DNA of 64,000 nucleotides from Planctomycetes bacterium UBA7888 (GTDB taxonomy: Bacteria > Planctomycetota > UBA1135). Shown piece after piece: positions 53,072 through 61,773 of this stretch. The notes under the pieces are model-generated. The model was not told where the DNA came from and made no database searches. It was given only the letters and a program-made list of their open reading frames with translations. The stretch lies in NCBI GenBank assembly GCA_002500505.1, contig DLRM01000039.1, positions 533 through 64,532 of the forward strand, written 5' to 3'. Made by a program: the position numbers and the translations under genes. The number at the start of each line of letters is the position of its first letter. The first letter of the stretch is position 1.

Positions 53072-56000
53072 CGGGGCTTGAGCTTCGCGGCTTACGTGCA
53101 GGAAATTTGCAGTCCATTGACTTGGATTTTCCTCTCGGAGAATGGACAGCCCTCTTTGGCCCCAGTGGCGCGGGTAAGAGCGCTCTTCTGTTTGGAGTTT
53201 TGGAGCCTGTCGCCAAGAAGCGGTTTCGAATCCTCGAAGACCCTCGTGCTCTACCGAGCGGCAACGAGCCTTGGCTTGATTCTCTCGCAGATTCAGTTGA
53301 GGGTCTGCAGCCGATGGTGACTTGGGTCGGGGAAATACCAAGGAATCGAAGGAAGAGCCTACTTGCAGATGCTCTCAACCTTTGGCCCACCCTCGCCCAC
53401 GCCGTCTACATGGAGGGGGATCGGCGGTGTTCTAATTGCGGTGAGGAGTGGCGCCCACAATCGCTTCGCGGCATTCAAAAGGTTGCAAAGCAGTTCACCA
53501 TCGATGACAAAGTGTTTGTCTGTTCTGAAGCCCATGGTGAAGAAAGAGACCAACTACTCCATGGAGGTTGGACCCGTTATCTCAATCCAGAGGGTGTCCA
53601 GAGAATTGAGGAGGCCCCAGAACAACTCTCACCCTCGTCTTGGTTGCTTCTGGATAGATTCCGCTGGAAACGCGAGCGAGAGAAACGATTCGAGCTTGCA
53701 GTCACCGAAGCTTGGAATCGTTTGCGGACTATGCGTATTCAATGGGGAGGGCAGGTTGAGGAATTTGCCCCGCCACATGCTTGTCCAAATTGTCAGCTGG
53801 TTTTGCCATCTCAAGAACCAGAGCAGATATTGCAAATTGGGGCGGAAGTCAATTCCGAATGGGATGCTTCTTGGGTACTTCAAGGAAAGACCTGTGGGGA
53901 GTGGCGCTCTGCCAGTACTCTTGACTGGCGTGGACTTTTTGAGAGTGAGAGCAAAGCTTCCGACCGTCGTTTGGACTATTTAATCCGCACCGGCCTTGGC
54001 CATTTGGATATTAACCGCAAATTGGGTTCGCTTTCCTTGGGTGAAGCAAGGCGGCTGGAGCTGACGAGCTTGTTGAGTCAGGTGCGATGCGATCAAATGG
54101 TTTTGTTCGACGAGCCAGGAATGGGCTTGCATGGTCGTGAGCGTAAAAACTTGGTGATGCTTCTTCAGGAGCTCGTTGCTCAAGGAAACACCGTTTTGAC
54201 AGCAGACCCGAGCCGTGAATTTATTGAAGGCGCAGATGCGTGGGTGCGCTTAGGCCCTGGCGGCGGCCCTCGAGGTGGAGAAGTCGTTGCTCATGGGAAG
54301 CGAGATGAGTTGACGGGAATTCAGGAGGTTTTTCTTTTGCCGCGGGACAAAGATTTTTCTGACCCAATAGGATTTACGGATTTAACAACGAGGCACCTCG
54401 AGATTCCCAAGCTCAGCATCCCTATGAATGGGGTCGTTGCTATTGCGGGGGTGAGCGGAAGCGGGAAGACAACTCTATTGGAGGAAGAGGTCATTCCTCG
54501 TTTGCGAGCAGGAACTGGCTTTCGAGGTAGGTTGCCAAATGGTGGCGTGGCTGTCTTGTTGGAACGCGCTTTGGGGTCGGCTGCAGTCTCCACCGTGGCC
54601 ACCCTTTCAGGCACTTGGGCTGACATTCGCTCCGAATTTGCAAACGGAGAGGAGGGACGAATTCGAGGCCTAGACCCTTCAGATTTCACTGCACTGAAGG
54701 GGAAGGGCGCCTGCTCATCTTGTCACGGACATGGAGTCGATTTAGATCGGATGCCCTGTCCCGAATGCGAGTCTCTTGGCCTTAGAACGGACCTCCTTGA
54801 AGTTCGATTGCGCTCCCGAAGTTTACGAAACTGGCTTCAAGCACCGCTAGTTGAGTTACTCGAGAGAGTTCCAAGGGAGGGGCGGTTTCGGCGATGTTTG
54901 CAATTGCTGATTCAGTTAGGAATGGGAGAGCGGTCTCTTGGTGAGCGCGGTCGTAATTTGTCCCTGGGGGAACGTAGCCGGATTGCTTTGGCTAAAGAAC
55001 TTGCCTCGGGTAGAGCCGACCGCCCGAAACTATTCCTCTTGGATGAACCATGCCTGGGGCTTCCTTTGGAAGAATCACGTCAAGTGGTTGAAGTCCTTCG
55101 TAGTTTGACTCAAGACGGACATTCCTTTTTGATTGTCGAACATAATGAACTCTTTCTTCGTGCAGCAGATTGGGTTCTGGAGTTAGGGCCGGGTGCTGGA
55201 AAGTATGGTGGCCACCTTATTTTCGAGGGTTCCGCCGAAAGCTTGTTGAAGGCTAAGACCCCGACCGGCCTTTGGCTGGCCTCAAGAACTTCGGGAGAAA
55301 CTCCGTCCTCTTCGCCGAAGCTTCCACAACCCTTGCGAGGTGGGGCTCTCCCGGAATCTCGAAGAAGAGAAGGGAGGCAGACACTTGAAGATGCCCTTGC
55401 CCGAGAATTCGCTACACGTTCGCCTTTGGCTGCCGATCTGTTGGAACCCATGCAAAGGTCCGAGATTCATTTCGCCCTCCCGCCGACTGCGTGGCCAAGC
55501 GAGCCACCCCGTTCCACGCCCGTGCTTGGGGTGCTTGGCTTGGAGAATACCCTTCTGAAAATTCTTCGCCAGGAGGGAGAACGTAAATGCGCTGACTGTG
55601 GAGGGCAAGGTCCATGGCCTTCTTTGAATGCTGCATTAAAACAGGAGGGTGGTCTAGTCGGGAAGAACTTGACTTGGTCTACGATGCCACGTCTTGGCAA
55701 TGGCGAAGTGCCACCCACTGCCATTCTTCTCGCAGCCGGCTTTCGCCGAATTCTGCGTGGCGGAGAGAATATTCTCCTCCAGAAAGGAGTTTCTGTCGAA
55801 CGGCAGGATGAACTTCTCTTGGACCGCTTTGTCCTCGATGATTCATCCGACATCGAACATCGTTTGCAAGACTTGGAGCACCACGCTTGCCTCCTTGGAA
55901 AGGGTGTTCTTTATGCTTTGTCAGGTTCTAGAGCCTTTCAATACAAAACGGGGTCCTGTCCAGATTGTGGGCGGGGTGACCCAGAGGATGCAGCCGAACT

Positions 56001-57069
56001 CGATTTCTTTCTAGACAAGCAAACCCATGCCCAACTAATGGAGATGGATTGTGGCGATGTCTTCTCTCATGTCACTCAGGCAAGCAAGGAGCCCTCTAAG
56101 TTTGAAGAAGCTTTGCGGCTATTGCACGGCACCTCCCTGCTAGACAGGAAGGCTTCGACATCATGGGGGAAACTTCAAGAGTTTGAGCAAAGGTTGGCAC
56201 GGTTCGTCGGATGGTTGCTGTTCCCTGTTGAAGGTGTCGTGCTCTTGCACGATCAGCCATTAGCAGGACTTCCGGTCAAGCTGGCTGAACGCCTTGCGAA
56301 TGAATTGGAAGGGAAAGCCGGACATCAATGGACACACGCTGAGGGCATCTTCCCGACGGAAGATTTTCCGGCCTTTGAGGAGGGAGCGACGAGTGAGGGC
56401 GCTACTTCTCTTAAACCTGTTCAGTTCTCCTTGGGTTTTGACGGGAATCAATGGAGTTTCCCGACTCGTTGTAAACCCAGTGACACGATTGGGCGAGCAT
56501 TGGGCTTAGAGTTGCCTTTGCTAGAGCAGTTTTTGGCAACGGAAGAGGCGCGCCAAAAGGGCTGGAAAGAAGCTGATTTGAAATTGCTCGGCTCAACGCT
56601 CTCTTGTCAGGAATGCTTGGGGAAGAGAGGGAGATTCCTTCACCCAGAGCTATTTCTCCCTTGCGCTCCCTGTGGAGGAACCGGTTGGAGTCCCCTCGCT
56701 GCAAGATTAGATTTGCGAGGACTCAGCTGGCGCAACTTGGGCGGGGCAACCCTCTCTGAGCTTCTACGCCATTTCGCCGATTCGCCACGATTGGCGAGAA
56801 CACTTGAGCTTGCCTGCGAGTTTGGGCTCGGAGACTATCCCCTCCAGGAAACGCTACAGAGGTTACCCCTAGGGGACCGCTCCCTTTGCCCCCTTATTGC
56901 CTATTTGGCAAATGGGGGCGAATTGGCAGATTGCCGTATTTTTACGGTTTTAGGGGGGCTTCAGCCCTTGGAGGCTTCGAAAGTTCTGTCTACAATGAAG
57001 GGCTACCTCTCCACTGGCAGCACGCCAGAATGGAAAGAGCATCATCTGGCCCTTTTCTCAGAAGTTTGA
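53068..57069 (+). CDS. Tandem UvrA-like protein with degenerate second half
   Basis: 1333 residues. Module 1 (1-420): Walker A 31-38, CxxC at 121/124 and 239/242 bracketing a UvrB-binding-like domain, signature LSLGEA (322-327), Walker B 344-349; the H-loop histidine is replaced (TADPS). The large UvrA insertion domain is missing. Module 2 (440-730) is intact: Walker A 461-468, zinc cysteines 549/552 and 564/567, LSLGE, LFLLDE and VEHN. Residues 780-1333 repeat the plan with CxxC pairs at 841, 964, 1180 and 1199. There both Walker A motifs are gone, and Walker B is HDQ in module 3 and unrecognisable in module 4. UvrA proteins sense DNA damage. It is coupled to the XPB gene. Confidence 0.88.
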   Translation: MTGLELRGLRAGNLQSIDLDFPLGEWTALFGPSGAGKSALLFGVLEPVAKKRFRILEDPRALPSGNEPWLDSLADSVEGLQPMVTWVGEIPRNRRKSLLADALNLWPTLAHAVYMEGDRRCSNCGEEWRPQSLRGIQKVAKQFTIDDKVFVCSEAHGEERDQLLHGGWTRYLNPEGVQRIEEAPEQLSPSSWLLLDRFRWKREREKRFELAVTEAWNRLRTMRIQWGGQVEEFAPPHACPNCQLVLPSQEPEQILQIGAEVNSEWDASWVLQGKTCGEWRSASTLDWRGLFESESKASDRRLDYLIRTGLGHLDINRKLGSLSLGEARRLELTSLLSQVRCDQMVLFDEPGMGLHGRERKNLVMLLQELVAQGNTVLTADPSREFIEGADAWVRLGPGGGPRGGEVVAHGKRDELTGIQEVFLLPRDKDFSDPIGFTDLTTRHLEIPKLSIPMNGVVAIAGVSGSGKTTLLEEEVIPRLRAGTGFRGRLPNGGVAVLLERALGSAAVSTVATLSGTWADIRSEFANGEEGRIRGLDPSDFTALKGKGACSSCHGHGVDLDRMPCPECESLGLRTDLLEVRLRSRSLRNWLQAPLVELLERVPREGRFRRCLQLLIQLGMGERSLGERGRNLSLGERSRIALAKELASGRADRPKLFLLDEPCLGLPLEESRQVVEVLRSLTQDGHSFLIVEHNELFLRAADWVLELGPGAGKYGGHLIFEGSAESLLKAKTPTGLWLASRTSGETPSSSPKLPQPLRGGALPESRRREGRQTLEDALAREFATRSPLAADLLEPMQRSEIHFALPPTAWPSEPPRSTPVLGVLGLENTLLKILRQEGERKCADCGGQGPWPSLNAALKQEGGLVGKNLTWSTMPRLGNGEVPPTAILLAAGFRRILRGGENILLQKGVSVERQDELLLDRFVLDDSSDIEHRLQDLEHHACLLGKGVLYALSGSRAFQYKTGSCPDCGRGDPEDAAELDFFLDKQTHAQLMEMDCGDVFSHVTQASKEPSKFEEALRLLHGTSLLDRKASTSWGKLQEFEQRLARFVGWLLFPVEGVVLLHDQPLAGLPVKLAERLANELEGKAGHQWTHAEGIFPTEDFPAFEEGATSEGATSLKPVQFSLGFDGNQWSFPTRCKPSDTIGRALGLELPLLEQFLATEEARQKGWKEADLKLLGSTLSCQECLGKRGRFLHPELFLPCAPCGGTGWSPLAARLDLRGLSWRNLGGATLSELLRHFADSPRLARTLELACEFGLGDYPLQETLQRLPLGDRSLCPLIAYLANGGELADCRIFTVLGGLQPLEASKVLSTMKGYLSTGSTPEWKEHHLALFSEV

Positions 57070-58763
57070 GCGAATCTGTCCCCCCTCTCATCCTCCAAAG
57101 TGACCTCAGTATGGTCCTGGAGACGGCTCATCCACGCTTTGAGGAAATGCGTGATTTCCTGCTTCCGTTTGCCGAGCTGGTGAAATCACCTGAATATTTG
57201 CACACTTATCGCATTACTCCGATTTCTGTTTGGAACGCCGCTGCGACAGGTCTATCTGTTCGGAATGTTCTCTCTACCCTTAGGAAAGAGGCTCGGTATG
57301 GAGTGCCTCAAAACTTTGAAACCGAACTCAAGACTTGGTTTGGGCGATGCGGCATGTTCCGTATGGAGCTCGACGAAAACCGACTTCGCTTGACTTGTAG
57401 TAAGCCGCGAGTATTCCGTGGGCTACTTCACGATCCGGAACTTGCTGGGCTTCTTGAAGATGTTGATGGCAAGGAAGGCATATCTTTTTGCCCTCACGGT
57501 AATCGTGGATTGGTGAAGGAAAGGTTGATCCACCTTGGCTACCCTGTTGAAGACCACGCTGGTTATCGAGATGGCACGCCTCTAGAAATCCATTTGCGAG
57601 GCCAAACGATTGAAGGGAATCCATTTTCCCTGCGGCCCTACCAAGTACAAGCGGTGGAATCCTTTTATAAGGGGGGCACTGCTTTGGGGGGGAGCGGAGT
57701 AGTTTCCCTTCCTTGTGGTGCAGGGAAAACAGTTGTCGGAATGGCTGTAATGGAAGCGGTAGCTGCGCACACTTTGATTCTCGCACCGAATACGGTCGCC
57801 TTGCGCCAGTGGCGTAGAGAACTTTTGGACAAAACCCATCTGACCGAAAAAGAAATCGGGGAATACTCAGGTGAGAACAAAGAAATTCGTCCAGTTACTT
57901 TGACCACTTATCAAATGCTTACCTATCGGAAGAGCAAGGAAGAAGAATTCCTGCACTTCGGTTTGTTTGAACAAAGCGATTGGGGATTGATTATTTATGA
58001 TGAAGTCCATCTTTTGCCTGCGCCGGTATTCCGGGCAACAGCAGACATTCAAGCTCGTCGCAGACTTGGCCTTACTGCGACCCTTGTTCGAGAAGATGGC
58101 AAAGAAGATGAAGTCTTTAGTTTGATTGGGCCCAAGCGATATGACGCCCCTTGGAAGGATCTCGAACGCAAAGGCTACATTGCAAGCGTTGCCTGCCTTG
58201 AGGTGCGTGTTCCATTCTCGGAAGAAGAGCGAATGGACTACCTATCGATGCCCCGGCGTCAGCAGTTCCGCTTCGCAACAGAGAACCTTGAGAAGAATGC
58301 GGTTCTCTCCGAGCTCCTTGAGAAACATCGAGGCGAACGCACTCTCATCATTGGGCAATACATTCGCCAGCTAGAACAGTTGAAATCGGAACTAAGCGCT
58401 CCTTTGATTACCGGGAAAACCCCTAATGACGAACGAGAAGAACTCTACCAAGCTTTTCGTGACGGTGAAGAGAAAGTCCTTATCTTGAGCAAAGTGGGTA
58501 ACTTCGCAATTGATTTGCCAGACGCCCAAGTTGCGATTCAGGTTTCTGGGACTTTTGGGTCTCGGCAAGAAGAAGCTCAGCGCCTTGGGCGAATTTTGCG
58601 ACCCAAATCTGATGGCGGAACAGCTCACTTTTACTCTTTGGTGACTGAAGCAACAGTGGACCAAGAATATGGTGAAAAGAGACAGAGATTTTTGACTGAA
58701 CAAGGCTATTCCTATGACATTTTGACGCCAGAAACCTTGCACGAAGGTGGGGGGTGCTTATGA
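57066..58763 (+). CDS. XPB-type DNA repair helicase
   Basis: 565 residues from a TTG at 57066 that overlaps the upstream stop (TTGA); an ATG at 57111 is the alternative start. The N-terminal domain (LILQSDLSMVLETAHP, APE-like YLHTYRITPISVWNAAATG) matches bacterial XPB such as mycobacterial Rv0861c. The SF2 core has Walker A LPCGAGKTVVGM (about 218), DEVH (about 312), LTATLVRED containing the XPB-specific RED motif (about 342), and motif VI QRLGRILRPK. Such helicases move 3'-5' and open DNA around damage or promoters in eukaryotes. It sits between the UvrA-like gene and a probable partner gene. Confidence 0.93.
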   Translation: MSESVPPLILQSDLSMVLETAHPRFEEMRDFLLPFAELVKSPEYLHTYRITPISVWNAAATGLSVRNVLSTLRKEARYGVPQNFETELKTWFGRCGMFRMELDENRLRLTCSKPRVFRGLLHDPELAGLLEDVDGKEGISFCPHGNRGLVKERLIHLGYPVEDHAGYRDGTPLEIHLRGQTIEGNPFSLRPYQVQAVESFYKGGTALGGSGVVSLPCGAGKTVVGMAVMEAVAAHTLILAPNTVALRQWRRELLDKTHLTEKEIGEYSGENKEIRPVTLTTYQMLTYRKSKEEEFLHFGLFEQSDWGLIIYDEVHLLPAPVFRATADIQARRRLGLTATLVREDGKEDEVFSLIGPKRYDAPWKDLERKGYIASVACLEVRVPFSEEERMDYLSMPRRQQFRFATENLEKNAVLSELLEKHRGERTLIIGQYIRQLEQLKSELSAPLITGKTPNDEREELYQAFRDGEEKVLILSKVGNFAIDLPDAQVAIQVSGTFGSRQEEAQRLGRILRPKSDGGTAHFYSLVTEATVDQEYGEKRQRFLTEQGYSYDILTPETLHEGGGCL

Positions 58764-60754
58764 CGTTTTCCTTGAAGCAGGCTCTTGGTGCTAAGGCCCT
58801 CAGTGAGCTGCTGGAGATGCACGAAAAATGGATTGGTGGTCTTCCGCCGATGGAGCGCCTAGCTTTGATTGATGCACTCAAAGCCAAAATGCTCGATCCT
58901 CCAACGGTTGCTGCAATTCAGGCAACCTTAGCACCCAATCCTGGCGCAGCTTTTTTTGTCTTATTGGGAGGGCCAAAATCTGGCTTGACTTTCCCCAAAA
59001 TCCATGGGGGTCTCAGGGGCTCTGGCATTCGCTCGGGTGGCCTTCGAGCCGCTTTGGCCGAACTGTTCGCACTAGGTTTTTCTGCTCCCGTTGGGGAAGA
59101 AGATTCAAATGGAAACCCTCGCTGGGTAATTCCCACGGAGCTGAGGAAGGCTCTAGGGGAGGCCATTCCTGCCCAACTGAAAACCCAAGAGCTATTAACC
59201 CTTCATGGGTTCCTCGAGCAACACTTCCGCAGCCAAGGGGAAGGCGATAAAGCCCCTGAATCGGCTAGGCGGATGTATCGGTTTTTGGCTTCTGAAGCCG
59301 CCCTTTGTGGAAGAATTGAGGAACTGGAAGCGGAGACTCGAGAGGTTGTGGAGTGGGCGATTGTGGAATGGGGGGGGCTTGTCCCTCTTACTGAACTTGT
59401 CCGCAAAGGCATTCAAGGTCCAAAGTTGATTCAGCTGCGGAAAGTGCTTGAAGAGGAAACTATTGGGACAATCGCTGAGTTTGATCTTGAATGCTATGGA
59501 ATTCGGCAGCGCGGCCCAATCATGGCAATTTTTAATGAGGCCGTGCTTGCTTGGCTGAAGTGTTCTGCCGAAAGCAAGGAAATTGTTCCTTGTGATGTCG
59601 CTTCGATTGGAGTCGACTTTGTTTCGAACTTTTCTCGGTTTGCTTCTTTTGTTGGAGACGAAACTATCCGTTTTACGGTGCGCGGCGCCATCTTTAAAAG
59701 CACAGAGAAACGCATCGCCGAGCAGCTCATCCCAAATCCAGGAAAAGAGTTCCGCCGCCGCGAAATTCTTGAGTTGGAGTACCGCTTTGCTCTTGCTTAC
59801 CGCCTGATTGATAGGACAGGAGAGCGTTCTTTTCTAATGACACCAGCGGGTAAGGAGTTTTTAGAGAAAGATCTCCACGCCAAACAAGTGATGATGTTGG
59901 ACTGGCTAATTGAAGATCGCGAGCTGCCAGGTGATATGGCCCACCAGCTTCCGCTTCGTCGAACTGCTTTGCGTTACATCAAGCGAATGGAGCCTGGTCG
60001 TTGGTACGAAGCTATGTTCTTGCCGTTTGTTGCTAGGAACCATTACCTGGTGGAACAGGCTATTGAGCGAGAGGGGAGTTTCGATGATGCCCCCTTCCCA
60101 GTAAGGTCTTCCGCTGACCTCCAGTCTCTTTCTTGGAACCTGTTCAATTGGATTCGAAAGCATTTGTATATCCTTGGGATTGTGGACATGGGTTACGAGA
60201 AGACTGGTCGAGCTTCGGCGATTCGCTTAACGAAGTTGGGAGCGGAGCTCCTTGAGATGATTCCAGGCCGTCACCTTGAGGGAGCGGGACACATTGTTGT
60301 GAACCCTGATTTCGAAGTCGTCCTCTTCCCCGATGAACGTTCTCACGAGTTGGTCTATGAGTTAGACCGTTTCTGTGAGCGTGAATTGAGCGATAGCCTG
60401 TACCATTATCGAATGACTCCAGGTAGTATTCATCGCGGATTGCAACAGGGAGTTGAGCTTGATGCGATGAAAGCTCTTCTTGAAAGACTTTCCCGGACAC
60501 CTCTTCCTCAAAACGTTCTCTTCTCCATGGAATCCTGGGCACGGCGGGATGGCTTGGTGACCTTTCATTCGGATGGTCGTTTAGTTTGTGAAGCGCCCGA
60601 AATCCTAGACAGGCTTGAGTTACATCCGGAGCTTGATCTGCTTGGGCTTAAACGACTCGATTTGTCCACACTGGAAGTCGAAGCGAAAGTAGACGAGGAC
60701 AAGCTTCAATCTTGGGTACGCGATTTTGGTGTTGCCTTTCGAGCCGCTCCTTGA
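58760..60754 (+). CDS. XPB-associated protein with helicase C-terminal-like (XPB/Ssl2) domain
   Basis: 664 residues from the ATG at 58760, overlapping the XPB stop by 4 bases (ATGA). The region at about 510-620 matches the helicase-associated domain found in mycobacterial Rv0862c, the neighbour of XPB there: HIVVNPDFEVVLFPDE, then YHYRMTPGSIHRGLQQG and TPLPQNVLFSMESWARRDG. The N-terminal two thirds are helical and include winged-helix-like stretches; no helicase or nuclease motif was found. Conserved pairing with XPB suggests it regulates or recruits the helicase. The biochemical role is unknown. Confidence 0.82.
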   Translation: MTFSLKQALGAKALSELLEMHEKWIGGLPPMERLALIDALKAKMLDPPTVAAIQATLAPNPGAAFFVLLGGPKSGLTFPKIHGGLRGSGIRSGGLRAALAELFALGFSAPVGEEDSNGNPRWVIPTELRKALGEAIPAQLKTQELLTLHGFLEQHFRSQGEGDKAPESARRMYRFLASEAALCGRIEELEAETREVVEWAIVEWGGLVPLTELVRKGIQGPKLIQLRKVLEEETIGTIAEFDLECYGIRQRGPIMAIFNEAVLAWLKCSAESKEIVPCDVASIGVDFVSNFSRFASFVGDETIRFTVRGAIFKSTEKRIAEQLIPNPGKEFRRREILELEYRFALAYRLIDRTGERSFLMTPAGKEFLEKDLHAKQVMMLDWLIEDRELPGDMAHQLPLRRTALRYIKRMEPGRWYEAMFLPFVARNHYLVEQAIEREGSFDDAPFPVRSSADLQSLSWNLFNWIRKHLYILGIVDMGYEKTGRASAIRLTKLGAELLEMIPGRHLEGAGHIVVNPDFEVVLFPDERSHELVYELDRFCERELSDSLYHYRMTPGSIHRGLQQGVELDAMKALLERLSRTPLPQNVLFSMESWARRDGLVTFHSDGRLVCEAPEILDRLELHPELDLLGLKRLDLSTLEVEAKVDEDKLQSWVRDFGVAFRAAP

Positions 60755-61337
60755 GATTCCGAAAGGAGTCTGGGCGATTGCCAGCCATTTGCAAAGCAAA
60801 GAGGAGGCTAGTGCTTGGATGGAATCTGCAAAGAGTGCACAGGCCTGGAGTTTTCGATTACCCATTTGTTCAGAGCGAGTGGCTATCGAGATTCTCCGCT
60901 CGTTTCGAAGAAGGGCGCCATTTTTAGGGGTCCATGGGCGGCGCGACTGGGCCGCTCTTTGTGGTGCGGATGCCATCGTGGAGGGGAGTCGCTCCCTCCC
61001 TTCAGAAGTGGCTTCTCCATTGGAGTCGCCCCATCGAGTCTTTGCCACCCACACTTTGGATGAGCTGAAGAAATGTCAGGAGAACCACGCGCCTTCGGCC
61101 GTTTTCTTTGGCCCCATCTGGGAGACCCCTTCAAAAAAAGGTATTCTGGAGCCAAGAGGCTTGGGTGAATTGAAGCGGGCCTGCTCCCAAGAAGTCCCCG
61201 TAATAGCTCTGGGTGGTATTCAGACAGTGGAGCAAGTCCAAGCTTGTCGAGATGCCGGAGTTCATGGTGTGGCGGTACTCCGAGCAGCCAAAGATGAAAA
61301 GGGCCTTGCGGGGCTATGTGCGGCTTTTACCGCGTAA
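60726..61337 (+). CDS. ThiE/TenI-like thiamine-phosphate synthase family protein
   Basis: 203 residues, starting at a TTG at 60726 or the adjacent GTG at 60729, within the end of the preceding gene. The C-terminal half matches ThiE/TenI: VFFGPIWETPSKKG, then PVIALGGIQTVEQVQACRDAGVHGVAVL. The N-terminal half is divergent; the GVHLGQ motif reads AIVEGSRS and the substrate-binding lysine after the WSFR strand is missing. It may be a functional ThiE, a TenI-type thiazole tautomerase, or an inactive relative. thiL lies 400 nt downstream, which favours a thiamine role. Confidence 0.72.
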   Translation: MVLPFEPLLEIPKGVWAIASHLQSKEEASAWMESAKSAQAWSFRLPICSERVAIEILRSFRRRAPFLGVHGRRDWAALCGADAIVEGSRSLPSEVASPLESPHRVFATHTLDELKKCQENHAPSAVFFGPIWETPSKKGILEPRGLGELKRACSQEVPVIALGGIQTVEQVQACRDAGVHGVAVLRAAKDEKGLAGLCAAFTA

Positions 61338-61773
61338 TTGGGAGAGCCAAGTCTTCTTTGTCGCCCAGATGGTCTGGGCCAAAACTCATAATGAACCACG
61401 CGCCCTGAACCTGTTGGAGGATAAACGCGCCTCCCCAAGGGTCGGGTCCTGTCCAAGAAGAAACACCAAGGAAATCCTCGAGAGGATGGTGCTCGGGAAA
61501 AGACTGGGGTAGAGTCCCCTTTCCAGCCCAAATTTGGGAGCTTTGCAGGGGGACTTCTGAAAGTTCAATCATCCCTCGGAGATGCTCTAGACCATCAATT
61601 GCGTGTCGTGTTTGGGCTCTTTGCTGTTCAAGCTGTAGAGTCCATAGAATCGTCACAAGAGCAATGATGCACAGCCCCAGAACCCAAAGGAATTCCAAGC
61701 GAGTAAGGCCAGACTGGCCCGAGTGTGGGGGGTGGTTTTGAGGCAACGTCAAGAGGGAGAAGAGGCCCTTCAT
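61327..61773 (-). CDS. Type II secretion pseudopilin / type IV pilin-like protein
   Basis: 148 residues from the ATG at 61773, which has GGAAG at a good distance upstream. The prepilin peptidase site is SG22|LTRLEF, with the conserved glutamate at mature position 5, followed by a hydrophobic helix (LWVLGLCIIALVTILW). The C-terminal part (GPDPWGGAFILQ...FIMSFGPD) resembles GspG-type major pseudopilins (DPWG and SxGxD motifs). It stands alone on the minus strand between thiE-like and thiL. Its 5' end overlaps the divergent thiL start by about 36 bases. Confidence 0.8.
   Translation of the reverse strand: MKGLFSLLTLPQNHPPHSGQSGLTRLEFLWVLGLCIIALVTILWTLQLEQQRAQTRHAIDGLEHLRGMIELSEVPLQSSQIWAGKGTLPQSFPEHHPLEDFLGVSSWTGPDPWGGAFILQQVQGAWFIMSFGPDHLGDKEDLALPITR

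Noticed and set aside
48335..61337. SOS control of the UvrA-like/XPB run
   Set aside because: I saw no copy of the lexA operator repeat upstream of galE or within the run; this does not exclude an internal promoter with a diverged site.
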